Assembly: GCA_964424105.1 (NCBI GenBank)
Contig: CAYRHJ010000001.1
Span: forward strand, 62,001-126,000
Source: CAYRHJ01 sp964424105
Lineage (GTDB): Bacteria; Planctomycetota; Phycisphaerae; UBA1845
Length of the DNA: 64,000 bases
Direction: 5' to 3'
Part shown: positions 54,701 to 62,804 of the stretch, in pieces
How the letters are laid out: each line of letters opens with the position of its first letter
Numbering within the stretch: position 1 is the first letter of the stretch
Position numbers and translations under genes: made by a program
The notes under the pieces: generated by a model
Told to the model about the DNA's origin: nothing
The model's database searches: none
What the model saw: the letters and a program-made list of their open reading frames with translations, nothing else

Positions 54701-54762
54701 GCGGCGTCATCCAACTCGACACCGTCCGCACTACGGTCATTTCTCGGCGGTTCGTTTGTCAA
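51709..54762 (-). CDS. Ser/Thr protein kinase with TPR array
   Basis: 1017 residues. The N-terminal cytoplasmic kinase domain (45-325) has SGGMGTVY (54-61), catalytic VAVK (Lys75), HRDLKPGN (170) and DFG (190). One membrane segment lies at about 345-366, then a Glu/Arg coiled coil (370-470) and about ten 42-residue tetratricopeptide repeats with the alternating pattern RRVLGDDHPDTL (560-1000). This is the typical planctomycete kinase-TPR layout, with the TPR part on the far side of the membrane. The start is a TTG with GGAGG upstream. Targets are unknown. Confidence 0.93.
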   Translation of the reverse strand: MTNEPPRNDRSADGVELDDAAHISSTETHASTPPPGATMPKRIGQYHIKRVIASGGMGTVYQAIQEQPRRTVAVKLMRTGIASPSALRRFEYESQLLARLRHPGIAQVYQAGTHRDGGVTVPYFAMEYIPNAKPINQYVKEKNLGTRERLALVIQVCDAVHHGHQKGIIHRDLKPGNILVDSAGQVKVIDFGVARSTDSDMALTTLQTHVGQLIGTLQYMSPEQCEADPHDIDTRSDVYALGVVLYELLTGQLPYDLSRAAVYEATRVIREQQPTNPSTINRALRGDVETIALKALEKDRERRYQSASALTADIRCYLNNETISARPPSVAYQLRMFARRNKGLISAVATVFVVLVAGVIVSTSLYLRADFERQRAEQEAKRAVLAEQEQSRAREEAESERERAEGERQRADQARGEAEQRSQELEQVAEFQASQLSEIDTELMGVRLRTDILNRRREALAGRGADPADIEAGLQALESSLAGVNFTNVALETLDENIFERALTAIEKDLADQPLVKVRLLQTVANTLRDVGLLDQATAPQEEALRLRREHLGDDHPDTFASMNDFGKLFLAQGLVSKAEPYWKQALERRRRVLGDDHPDTLESINNMAILSTDKGQDVEAERYGREALEGRRRVLGDDDPETLESFQNMGYWLKNQGKLSEAEPYFREALQGFRRVLGNGHPDTLTSVGCMGSLLEQQGRRDEAERYYREGLEGYRRVLGDYHPHTLIAMSNLASLLYDNGDLVEAEGYWREALEGRRRVLGDDHPATLRLMNNMAYVLKSQGKLSDAEPYFREVLERSRRLLGDDHADTRRRIYNMGKLLQQQGKPDAAEPYYREVLERCRRLLGDDHEDTLISINNMGFLLKSQGRIAEAEPYFRSAVEGFRRVRGEEHVQTLSCIGNLGELMHQLGRHAEAYDLFSEAERAARDTLTGTDAKWLGNYLSKFGCVQTTLQNYPAGQTTLLEAHELLATGFGEDHERTVKCIEQLVKLYDAWHAAEPGQGYATKAAEWRAKLPSD

Positions 54763-54930
54763 CCTGGGTCCTCCGGGCCGCTCGAGTTTACCGCATTGTC
54801 AGAGAATGACCAGCGTTCCGTCGCTTGCGCTCCGGGCTTGTTGCTTAGCAAGCATTTCGACCGATTCCCGACATGTCTTGTCTTTTTCGTTGATTGTCTG
54901 GACAGGCAGGCCGGCGACAAACACCAACGC

Positions 54931-55458
54931 TCACTTCGGCGTGGGCAAACGGTTACCCGGATTCCGCCGTCGTCGCAGTTGCGGCAGCAGGAACAAGTAG
55001 ATTCCCGTCGCCCAGGCTACGGCCAACAATACGCCCGCGGGCAGAAACACCCAGCGCTTCGCAATTCCACCGAACCAGGAGCCGTCGTGCAGCGACTCGA
55101 TCATGTCGCTTCGCCGCCTGGCCACTTGCATCACGCGTCCATCAGCCGGATCAATCTGGATCTCCCAACCGTCGTGGGTCGTCACTTTCAGCAACGATTT
55201 CTCCGGTCGCAAATCCAGGCGGTCAATGTCACTCCAGTCTTCAACCGCAACCTCCGGCACGGCGGCGCAGGTCGCTAATATCTGCTCGAACGAGATGCGC
55301 GGCGAGCTGCCGCTTCCACGATATTCGATGGGCTGTATCCAGTGAAAGTCCTTTTTGACCTGGAGCAGCAGGCCCGTGCAAATGACGATCAGCAGCGGAA
55401 GCGCTATGATGATGGATAACCAATAATGCACTTTGCGCCAGAGTATTTGAGCTCGCAT
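54931..55458 (-). CDS. PepSY-associated membrane protein
   Basis: 175 residues with two hydrophobic segments: residues about 14-32 (WLSIIIALPLLIVICTGLLLQ) and 136-155 (WVFLPAGVLLAVAWATGIYL). Between them is a PepSY-like domain (KVTTHDGWEIQIDPADGRV) and the heme- or metal-related HDGSWFG. Related proteins sit in iron/siderophore or redox systems. The gene is alone, with no obvious partner, so its substrate is unknown. Confidence 0.75.
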   Translation of the reverse strand: MRAQILWRKVHYWLSIIIALPLLIVICTGLLLQVKKDFHWIQPIEYRGSGSSPRISFEQILATCAAVPEVAVEDWSDIDRLDLRPEKSLLKVTTHDGWEIQIDPADGRVMQVARRRSDMIESLHDGSWFGGIAKRWVFLPAGVLLAVAWATGIYLFLLPQLRRRRNPGNRLPTPK

Positions 55459-55975
55459 CGGTCGCTCCGGGCGGCTTCATCGAGCACGGTTACACATCGC
55501 ACCGCGGTTGATTGATTCGCCTTCTTGGGCGTTTGGGGGTGACTCGTTTGAAAGACCGCTTTTTCTTGCCTGCCCATCGACAGTCAGGCCGACCTTGCCT
55601 GCTTGTCGACGGTCAGGCCGGCCTGGCCTGCGGCAAAATCCGCCCGCTGGATCCGCTGAACAGAATCTCGCCCGTGTTGTTGTGGCTGTCAACCTCCGCG
55701 CCAAGCGGTCCGCGGCCAAGTCGGCCGGACGCGGACGACCCAAATGGCGTTGCTTCGGGCGTTGCCGCAGGAATTCCGCGAGATGGTCGAAGTGCTGGTG
55801 GGCTGTATCGCAGGCACCGTGGCTTGCCAACCCCGAATTTGCCCGAGTCGTAATGTTCGCCTCGCCGGCTTCGAGGGATAGCGTTACAATCGTTCCGCCG
55901 TAGGAAAGTTGCCGTGGCTTGGCGATGTGTGTCGCGGGGGAGACGTGAAACAGCAGACCCGATCGAGCAGGATTC
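55459..55975. other. Intergenic region before the restriction-modification operon
   Basis: 517 bases with no convincing gene. Holds two 29-base tandem repeats (55565-55622) with GTCGAC at 55605-55610. Reverse-strand frames here (about 55480-55980) show no recognisable domain. Promoter and control sites of the XamI-like operon should lie here. Confidence 0.5.
55565..55622. repeat. Two 29-base tandem repeats upstream of the RM operon
   Basis: Units 55565-55593 and 55594-55622, starting CTTGCCTGC and ending TCAGGCCG-C, differ at five or so positions. The second contains GTCGAC, the sequence recognised by XamI. Confidence 0.75.
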
Positions 55976-56935
55976 ATGAGTACTCGTCGCATTAACGCTG
56001 ACAAACCCCATCTTTGGAAGACAGACATCGCCGCCTCAGTTGACCAATTCAACGAGTGGTTCATGCGCTTCGCACCGCATGCGTTTCGCTCCACGCGGGT
56101 AGCTGCGACGGACGACGTCAAAGCGGCGCTCTTGGCAGCCAACGACCTACGCTCGCTGAACCCACGGATGCTCAAGGCTAACCCCGGCGCGCTGCCGACT
56201 CTCCGCATGTGCACCGCGCCACCGCTGGCAGTGGATCGCCTGATTGGGTTGGCTGAAGTGAGCAAGAACCTCGTTGCCCGGATGGAGCGAGGAAAACTTC
56301 CAATCAGACTGTCGGGCGCGGAACTGGATGCGCAGTTGGCCAATGTCTGCCGCATCCTCTCACGACTGTTGGACCGCGACATCTTTCCGTGGCTTGAGAA
56401 GCGGGCGCATCCGAACGAACACGAGCGCGTTCGGGCTTCGACAATCGTCGCCGATCGCCTCTGCAGTGCGGTGGCGAACCCGATCGTCCGCAACGCTCAG
56501 GAGCAACGGCAACTCGTCGTGATTGGCAAGTTCCTGGAAAAGTGGGGCTACCGGAAGCAGGCAAACCCTTCGGGGAAGCCGCTCGCTGAGATGGAATCAG
56601 GAACATACACCTTCCGCATGAACGTTCCAGTCGGAAACGCCCTCCGAGTCAATATCCCCATCGATGTGGTAATCCAACCTAAGCGGCTCCGGAAGGACAG
56701 GCTGCCAATCCTGATCGAAGCCAAGTCGGCCGGCGATTTCACGAACACGAACAAACGCCGCAAGGAAGAGGCAACCAAGATTCACCAATTGCAGGCAACC
56801 TACGGTGCGAACGTGGCGTTTGTTCTGTTCCTGTGCGGATATTTCGGCACCGATTACCTGGGCTACGAAGCAGCCGAAGGGATCGACTGGGTATGGGAGC
56901 ATCGGATCGATGACCTTGCGAATCTCGGACTATAA
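55976..56935 (+). CDS. XamI-like type II restriction endonuclease
   Basis: 319 residues resembling the XamI family, whose type member cuts GTCGAC-type sites. A PD-(D/E)xK-like core appears at IPIDVVIQP...ILIEAKSAGD (about 228-260) with Asp and Glu-x-Lys. The start ATG at 55976 follows GCAGGATTC. The stop overlaps the start of the methyltransferase gene (TAATG), so both are made together. Specificity here is inferred, not proven. Confidence 0.83.
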   Translation: MSTRRINADKPHLWKTDIAASVDQFNEWFMRFAPHAFRSTRVAATDDVKAALLAANDLRSLNPRMLKANPGALPTLRMCTAPPLAVDRLIGLAEVSKNLVARMERGKLPIRLSGAELDAQLANVCRILSRLLDRDIFPWLEKRAHPNEHERVRASTIVADRLCSAVANPIVRNAQEQRQLVVIGKFLEKWGYRKQANPSGKPLAEMESGTYTFRMNVPVGNALRVNIPIDVVIQPKRLRKDRLPILIEAKSAGDFTNTNKRRKEEATKIHQLQATYGANVAFVLFLCGYFGTDYLGYEAAEGIDWVWEHRIDDLANLGL

Positions 56936-58551
56936 TGCAAAAGACGACGGAACACGAGAATCTGATTGAGGCAGGCCGACAGAGTGTTCAGGTGGCGCTT
57001 GATGCACGACGATCGTCTTCGGAGCGCAACCGCCTCGGGCAATTCGCAACTCCGAACGGGCTCGCCATCGAGATCACCCGGTACGTCCGGTCCGTCGCAG
57101 GCCATCAGCTGCGTAGGATTCATTTTGCTGATCCCGGAATTGGCACGGGGAGTTTCTATTCCGCTGCGCTTGCAGTCTTCGGTCGAGAGCGGATAGCAAG
57201 CGCCGTTGGCGTAGAACTCGATTTCAAGTTTTCTGACGCCGCCCGGGAATTGTGGGCCGAAACGGGTCTAGACGTTTTATGCGGTGACTTTACGCGAATT
57301 GTCACAAGCCGCAGTTGTCCGCCCAAACCAAACTTGATACTCGCCAATCCCCCATACGTTCGACACCATCATCTTAAACGCGAGGAAAAGGAGCGATTGC
57401 AGGCGCTCGCGTACCGGCTGACCGGAGTGAAAGTCAATGGTCTGGCGGGCTTGTATGTTTACTTTCTCCTTCTCGCAACGGCGTGGATGAAGGAAGGTGG
57501 GTACGCGGCATGGCTGATCCCCTCAGAATTCATGGATGTCAACTATGGCGCGGCGCTTAAGCAATTCCTGTCGAACCGCGTAACGTTGATCCGTGCTCAT
57601 CGCTTTGACCCAAGCGAGGTTCAATTTGGCGATGCCTTAGTGTCGTCGGTCGTGCTTCTCTTCCGCAAGGTGTCGCCCGCGCCAGGCCATTCGGCTGAAT
57701 TTACCTTTGGGGGTTCGATCAACGACCCTTGTGCATGCGAATCGATTCCGATGGATCGATTACAAGAATCACGAAAGTGGACCACGTATCCGAGGCACGC
57801 CCGGAACGACCGGTGTGGATCGGCCGATACGGACGGTCCGACTTTGGGGGACTTCTTCCGTATCCAACGTGGAATCGCCACCGGGAGCAACAAGTTCTTT
57901 GTGCTTGATCGTCATGTTGCAGGGCGTTGCTGCCTTCCGAAGCGCTACCTGCGCCCTATTTTACCCTGCCCGCGCTTTTTGAAGGATACCGTGATTGACG
58001 CTGACGAGGATGGCTACCCACTCACCAAGCCCCAACTCTGTGTGATTAACTGCGACCTTCCCGAACATGTCCTTCAGGAGCGACACCCCGCGATGTGGGA
58101 GTACCTTCAAACCGCCGAGACCCTCGGCATCAAGGATAGGTATCTCGTTGGGAAGCGAAGACCGTGGTACAGGCAGGAGCAGCGCCAGCCAGCCCTGTTC
58201 CTTTGCACATACATGGGACGCGGTTCTGATCAGAAACAGCCTTTCCGGTTTATTTGGAATCGTTCACAGGCCATCGCAACAAACCTCTACCTCATGTTGT
58301 ACCCGAAGCACGAACTCGAAAGAATGTTGCACACACACGCCGAGCGAGCTACCAACGTCTTCGATCTGTTACGGCAAGTGACCGGAAATGAACTGCGAGG
58401 CGAGGGTCGCGTGTACGGTGGTGGGCTTAACAAGATCGAGCCGCGAGAACTCGCTCGCATTTCTGCGGCACCCTTCGTCCAGCGCTGGCCCGAACTCCGA
58501 GTCACACTACACCGACAGGGAGAGCTATTCGGCCCGCTGTCGGGCAAGTAG
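56935..58551 (+). CDS. DNA N6-adenine methyltransferase of the RM operon
   Basis: 538 residues. The AdoMet motif FADPGIGTGSFYSAAL (about 63-78) and catalytic NPPY (about 137-140) place it with Eco57I/TaqI-type amino-methyltransferases. A long C-terminal region, probably the target-recognition part, ends at ELFGPLSGK. It protects sites cut by the preceding nuclease. The start overlaps the nuclease stop. Confidence 0.88.
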   Translation: MQKTTEHENLIEAGRQSVQVALDARRSSSERNRLGQFATPNGLAIEITRYVRSVAGHQLRRIHFADPGIGTGSFYSAALAVFGRERIASAVGVELDFKFSDAARELWAETGLDVLCGDFTRIVTSRSCPPKPNLILANPPYVRHHHLKREEKERLQALAYRLTGVKVNGLAGLYVYFLLLATAWMKEGGYAAWLIPSEFMDVNYGAALKQFLSNRVTLIRAHRFDPSEVQFGDALVSSVVLLFRKVSPAPGHSAEFTFGGSINDPCACESIPMDRLQESRKWTTYPRHARNDRCGSADTDGPTLGDFFRIQRGIATGSNKFFVLDRHVAGRCCLPKRYLRPILPCPRFLKDTVIDADEDGYPLTKPQLCVINCDLPEHVLQERHPAMWEYLQTAETLGIKDRYLVGKRRPWYRQEQRQPALFLCTYMGRGSDQKQPFRFIWNRSQAIATNLYLMLYPKHELERMLHTHAERATNVFDLLRQVTGNELRGEGRVYGGGLNKIEPRELARISAAPFVQRWPELRVTLHRQGELFGPLSGK

Positions 58552-58641
58552 GCGGGATAGCAGATTCACAAGTGAAGCGTATGCGACGGGCGATCACGCG
58601 CTCTCATTAGCTTGGAATGTTCCCGCATGGCCTGCGTTGCC

Positions 58642-59001
58642 CTACGCCTGAGTCGGGACGAAGCCCCGAAACATGAAGAATGCCGCGGCGACAAGACACA
58701 GGCCCGCCCACACGAAATCCATCGTCAAGCGCTGCCCGAAATAGAATACACAGAAGCCGGCAAACACGATCATGGTGATGACTTCTTGCATCACCTTGAG
58801 CTGCGGCAGTGAATACATGCCGAAGCCCAGCCGATTGGCAGGCACCTGAAAGCAGTATTCCAGCAGGGCGACGGACCAGCTCACCAGTATGGCCACCCAG
58901 AGGGGCTTTTCTCGCAGGTCACGCAGGTGCCCATACCATGCATAGGTCATAAACAGATTCGACCCGATCAAGAGAACCACGGGGACCATCAAACGAAGCA
59001 T
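58642..59001 (-). CDS. DUF486 family (DMT-type) membrane protein
   Basis: About 119 residues and four membrane helices: MLRLMVPVVLLIGSNLFMTYAW, VAILVSWSVALLEYCFQVPANR, the MQEVITMIVFAGFCVFYF region and FVWAGLCLVAAAFFMFRGF. The NR after the second helix and the YSLPQLKVMQE motif are typical of DUF486. The ATG at 59001 has GGAG at nine bases; the upstream extension to 59070 is rejected. Function in vivo unknown; a small-multidrug-like fold is predicted. Confidence 0.86.
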   Translation of the reverse strand: MLRLMVPVVLLIGSNLFMTYAWYGHLRDLREKPLWVAILVSWSVALLEYCFQVPANRLGFGMYSLPQLKVMQEVITMIVFAGFCVFYFGQRLTMDFVWAGLCLVAAAFFMFRGFVPTQA

Positions 59002-59121
59002 AGGTACATTCTCCGAATAGCCGATGGTTTGCAAAAACCGATCCACGGAATGGGAACGGCAAGGCCGCATTATCTTTTCGTGTGGCGTCGCAACGCGCTC
59101 GTCGTTGGGTAGACTCGTCGA

Positions 59122-59943
59122 TCACCGCCGAATCAACCGCGTCAGCGGGTAGAAGAGTCTCCCGAGCAGACTTCGAGGAAATTGCTCATCGCCTTGGAAT
59201 CCCAAGCGTTCCGGCTGCTGAATCGGTGATTGCTCGGGCGTCGGCCACCAGGCAGTTCCGAACAACCAGTCCCAGGTGCTCAAGGCGATACCAAAGTTTA
59301 CACCGTTCGGTCTGCCGGCCGGCCAACGGTAGTCATGGTGCCAGACGTGCATGCGCGGCGAGTTCAGGACATAGCGCAGCGGTCCCCACGATATGTTCAG
59401 GTTGCTGTGATTCAGATGACCGATCAACGTCACCACCACGGCGATGGCAAGAATGACCCTTTCATCCACCCCGAGGATGATCAAGGGAAAATAGGTAAGC
59501 CCCTGGTAAACGACAATTTCCATCCAGTGAAAACGAAAGTTGCCGATCCAATCCAATTCTTCAATCGAGTGGTGCAGCTTGTGAAACTCCCAAAGCCACG
59601 GCACTCGGTGCAAGAGATTGTGGATGCACCATTCGAGGAAATCTCGGACGATGAACAGGACCAGAAATTGCAACCACAACGCTTGATTTGCGAGAAGATG
59701 GAGCGACTTGGCCTGCGCGACAATCGGCAACGCCCAGCCAAGGACAAATGCAGCCACATGCGCGACAAGAATGCCCGCATAGTGGCTGTTAAAGGCAAGC
59801 CAGAACAAATCCTGAAAGAACTGTCCGCGGAGCAGCTTTTGGTTACGTCGCCAGGGCCACAAACGCTCGAGCAGCAGGCACAAGGCCGAAACGACAATCA
59901 GCCAGAAGAGGTAACCTCGCGTATCCCAGATAACCTGTAGCAC
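59122..59943 (-). CDS. Fatty acid hydroxylase/sterol desaturase family membrane protein
   Basis: 273 residues with several hydrophobic helices and the three conserved His clusters that bind the di-iron centre: HNLLH (about 109-113), HKLHH (about 121-125) and HVWHHD (about 198-203). It hydroxylates or desaturates a lipid in the inner membrane. The exact substrate is not predictable. It lies 120 bases upstream of the DUF486 gene, same strand, and could be transcribed with it. Confidence 0.9.
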   Translation of the reverse strand: MLQVIWDTRGYLFWLIVVSALCLLLERLWPWRRNQKLLRGQFFQDLFWLAFNSHYAGILVAHVAAFVLGWALPIVAQAKSLHLLANQALWLQFLVLFIVRDFLEWCIHNLLHRVPWLWEFHKLHHSIEELDWIGNFRFHWMEIVVYQGLTYFPLIILGVDERVILAIAVVVTLIGHLNHSNLNISWGPLRYVLNSPRMHVWHHDYRWPAGRPNGVNFGIALSTWDWLFGTAWWPTPEQSPIQQPERLGFQGDEQFPRSLLGRLFYPLTRLIRR

Positions 59944-60075
59944 GGAGTCGTTTCCCGCTTGCTTCGCAAGCCGTTGATCCCAACGTTTGTCGCCGCCGAC
60001 TGGGCGGTTTTACCGGGCATGTTGCAATTGCGACGGCCCATCACGAGAATTTCAATCTTCGTGGCATTGACTTCC

Positions 60076-61308
60076 CTAAATTCCGGGCGCCCGCGCAGTG
60101 CCGTTGGTGACAAACTGCGACCAGTTCGCACAGCATCCCGGCGATGGCGACGGGCATTCGTCAGGACTCTTGGCGACAAATTCACTTTGCGACTGGCCAA
60201 CGGTTTCTTCGCCAAAATAGCGCCGCCGAAAAAACAGGGACACGTTCACCAGCCCGATGAGGACGGGAACTTCGACCAGCGGACCGATCACGGCCGCAAA
60301 TGCAACACCGGAGCCGATCCCGAAGACCGCGACGGCTACGGCGATGGCCAGCTCGAAATTGTTGCTGGCTGCGGTAAACGCGATGGTGGCTGTCTTGCTG
60401 TAATCGGCGCCCAGCTTTTTGCCCATCCAAAATGAAACCAGGAACATCACCACGAAATACACGCACAATGGAACCGCGATCCGCAACACGTCCAGCGGCA
60501 ATTGCACAATGAATTCACCCTTGAGGGAGAACATCACCAGAATGGTGAACAGCAGCGCGATCAGCGTGATCGGCGAGATTTTGGGGATGAACTTCTTCTC
60601 GTACCATTCGCGATTTTTCACCTTGAGCAGCACAAACCTTGTCATCATGCCGGCGATGAACGGGATCCCCAGATAAATGAACACGCTTTCCGCGATCTGA
60701 CCGATGGTGACCGCGACCGCAATGCCCGCAAGCCCGAACACCGGCGGCAAGACCGTGATAAAAAACCAGGCATAGACCGAAAAGAAGAGCACCTGGAAGA
60801 TCGAGTTGAATGCAACCAGCCCGGCGGCGTATTCGGTGTCACCCTTGGCCAGATCGTTCCACACGATGACCATGGCGATGCAGCGGGCCAGGCCGATCAG
60901 AATCAGGCCGACCATGTACTCGGGATAGCCGCGGAGAAACACGATGGCCAGGACGAACATTAGCACAGGCCCAATGACCCAATTCTGCACCAGCGAAAGG
61001 CTTAATACCTTGAAGTTCCGAAAAACGTCTCCCAGCTCTTCGTACTTCACCTTCGCCAATGGCGGATACATCATCAGAATCAGTCCGATGGCGATGGGGA
61101 TGTTCGTCGTACCGACCTGAAAGCGATTGACGAAGCTCTCGACACCGGGAAAGAAGTAGCCCCCGAAAACCCCGACCGCCATCGCCAGAAAGATCCACAG
61201 CGTCAACCAGCGGTCCAAGAACCCCAGCTTTCGCACACAACCGGTCGGCCCTTCGATAGGGTGGACGCCTGTCATATCTTCATCGCTTCGCCGTGTCGTC
61301 GTTGTCAT
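60076..61308 (-). CDS. acr3: Acr3-type arsenite efflux transporter
   Basis: 410 residues with ten hydrophobic segments and Acr3 hallmarks: GLILIGLARCIAMVIVWNDLAKGD containing the conserved Cys, and AFTAASNNFELAIAVA. It exports As(III). The C-terminal 35 residues after the last helix are unusual, with ECPSPSPGCCANW, giving three extra cysteines. No arsR or arsC is adjacent. The ATG at 61308 or 61275 may be used. Confidence 0.93.
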   Translation of the reverse strand: MTTTTRRSDEDMTGVHPIEGPTGCVRKLGFLDRWLTLWIFLAMAVGVFGGYFFPGVESFVNRFQVGTTNIPIAIGLILMMYPPLAKVKYEELGDVFRNFKVLSLSLVQNWVIGPVLMFVLAIVFLRGYPEYMVGLILIGLARCIAMVIVWNDLAKGDTEYAAGLVAFNSIFQVLFFSVYAWFFITVLPPVFGLAGIAVAVTIGQIAESVFIYLGIPFIAGMMTRFVLLKVKNREWYEKKFIPKISPITLIALLFTILVMFSLKGEFIVQLPLDVLRIAVPLCVYFVVMFLVSFWMGKKLGADYSKTATIAFTAASNNFELAIAVAVAVFGIGSGVAFAAVIGPLVEVPVLIGLVNVSLFFRRRYFGEETVGQSQSEFVAKSPDECPSPSPGCCANWSQFVTNGTARAPGI

Positions 61309-61622
61309 GCCCTGGCACTCCTCCGCGTATCACATCCGTTCCGATCCTGTCATCGGCGGCCTGGACAAATTGTATCAGACGAACCACCGGTTTTCGAACA
61401 TCAGTGTTTCACCATCGCTCCCGGCCCGTCATTCCGGCGCAAGCCGGAATCCAGAAGAACGCTGCCTGGACTCCGGCGTTCGCCGGAGTGACGATCGGGA
61501 CGATCCCCGCTGGCCGACGCAACTTTGGCATCGGCAGGCGGCCCGAATTCGGGTTGCAATGTCAGGTGGAACCAGGGCTACATGATATTGTCCGATCGCC
61601 TGCAAAAAGGTGAAACCGGTCG
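61309..61622. other. Intergenic region with two-hairpin repeat
   Basis: 314 bases between two leftward genes, holding the repeat at 61431-61489. No gene is recognised. The promoter of the transporter gene probably lies between the repeat and 61308. Confidence 0.55.
61431..61489. repeat. Two-hairpin dispersed repeat (ATTCCGGC family)
   Basis: ATTCCGGCGCAAGCCGGAAT (61431-61450), spacer CCAGAAGAACGCTGCCTGG, and ACTCCGGCGTTCGCCGGAGT (61470-61489). Same architecture as 51113-51171. Confidence 0.88.
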
Positions 61623-62678
61623 TTACTCGGATTGCAGAACCTTGCGTTCATGATTCAGTAGGAATTGCTTTCGCCACAATCCGCCGCCGTAACCGCCGAG
61701 TTGGCCGCTCTTGTTGACGACGCGATGACACGGAATGACGATGGCGATGCGGTTGTCGCCGTTGGCCCGGCCAACCGCCCGCTGAGCGCCGGGCTTGTCG
61801 ACGTTGATGGCAAGCTGCTCGTACGAAATGGTTTGGCCGTAGGGAATCTTCTGTAGGCTGGACCAGACGGCTCGTTGAAATTCAGTGCCGGGCGTGGCTA
61901 GGGGTACGCTGAATCGTTTCAGCGAACCGGCGAAGTATTGGGACAATTCGCGCGAAAGCTGTTCAATCCATTGGTTCTTGCCTGGAACGACGGCGGCTGA
62001 AAATCGCCGGCGGACGGTTTCCATTTGTCGTTCCAGCGCCCGACGATCGGTAAACTCGAGCAGGCAGACGGCATCGGTCGTCGCACCGACAAGCAAGGGG
62101 CCGACGGGGCTTTCCAGCGTGTGGGTGACGACGCAGCCTTGGCTGCGACTTTCGCCCGGCGTTCGGCCAAACGTCTTGCGAAACGCGTCGCGGAAACCGC
62201 TGTCGGATTCGAACCCGTGTCCGGCGGGCAAACCGGCCAACTTCGACCCATTGCGGATGTCACCCATGGCTGCACCCATTCGTGACAATCGGCTGTAGGT
62301 TTGAAAGGTCATTCCATAGCTCCTTTTGAAGAATCGTCTGGCCTTGGTGGGGTCGATGGACATGGCCCGCAGATCGCTATCCCGCAGGCGGGTGGCCGGT
62401 TCCGACGCGATTTGGGTCAAGAGTCGGCCTACCCATTCCGGTGCGTGTCCATTGGTTCCCAAGGGGCGACAGCGTTGGCAGGGTCGGTAGCCCATAACCA
62501 GCGCCTGTTTGGCAGATGCAAAAAAATCGACGTTTTCCGGTTTCGGTTTACGGGCGGGGCAAGAAGGCCTGCAAAAAATGCCGGTGGTTTTGACGGCAAC
62601 GAAAAATAGGCCGTCATAGGAACGGTCGCGTCGTCGCATGGCACGATCCATTTCGGTTTCATTGGGCATGGGCTGCAT
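61623..62678 (-). CDS. ada: Ada-type bifunctional DNA alkylation repair protein/regulator
   Basis: 351 residues. The N-terminal Ada zinc domain (GIFCRPSCPARKPKPENVDFF, YRPCQRCRP) takes methyl from phosphotriesters on a Cys. An AraC-type helix-turn-helix follows (about 95-180). The C-terminal O6-methylguanine methyltransferase has IPCHRVVNKSGQLGGYGGG. It is thus both repair enzyme and likely activator of its own gene. Starts at M4 or M10 are also possible. No alkB/alkA is adjacent. Confidence 0.94.
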   Translation of the reverse strand: MQPMPNETEMDRAMRRRDRSYDGLFFVAVKTTGIFCRPSCPARKPKPENVDFFASAKQALVMGYRPCQRCRPLGTNGHAPEWVGRLLTQIASEPATRLRDSDLRAMSIDPTKARRFFKRSYGMTFQTYSRLSRMGAAMGDIRNGSKLAGLPAGHGFESDSGFRDAFRKTFGRTPGESRSQGCVVTHTLESPVGPLLVGATTDAVCLLEFTDRRALERQMETVRRRFSAAVVPGKNQWIEQLSRELSQYFAGSLKRFSVPLATPGTEFQRAVWSSLQKIPYGQTISYEQLAINVDKPGAQRAVGRANGDNRIAIVIPCHRVVNKSGQLGGYGGGLWRKQFLLNHERKVLQSE

Positions 62679-62804
62679 GACGTCAGACTATACGCGTAAC
62701 GGGGAATCGATCCACCGATAATTGAGCGCGTAATTCGGTTTTGGGTGCGTCGGAACGGAGAGACGTGGCTTCGCATTGGGCGGTGGGTCGATTACGATAC
62801 GATC

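Noticed and set aside
55480..55980. Reverse-strand frame before the XamI-like gene
   Set aside because: Low-complexity translation without recognisable domain; better explained by repeats and leader DNA.
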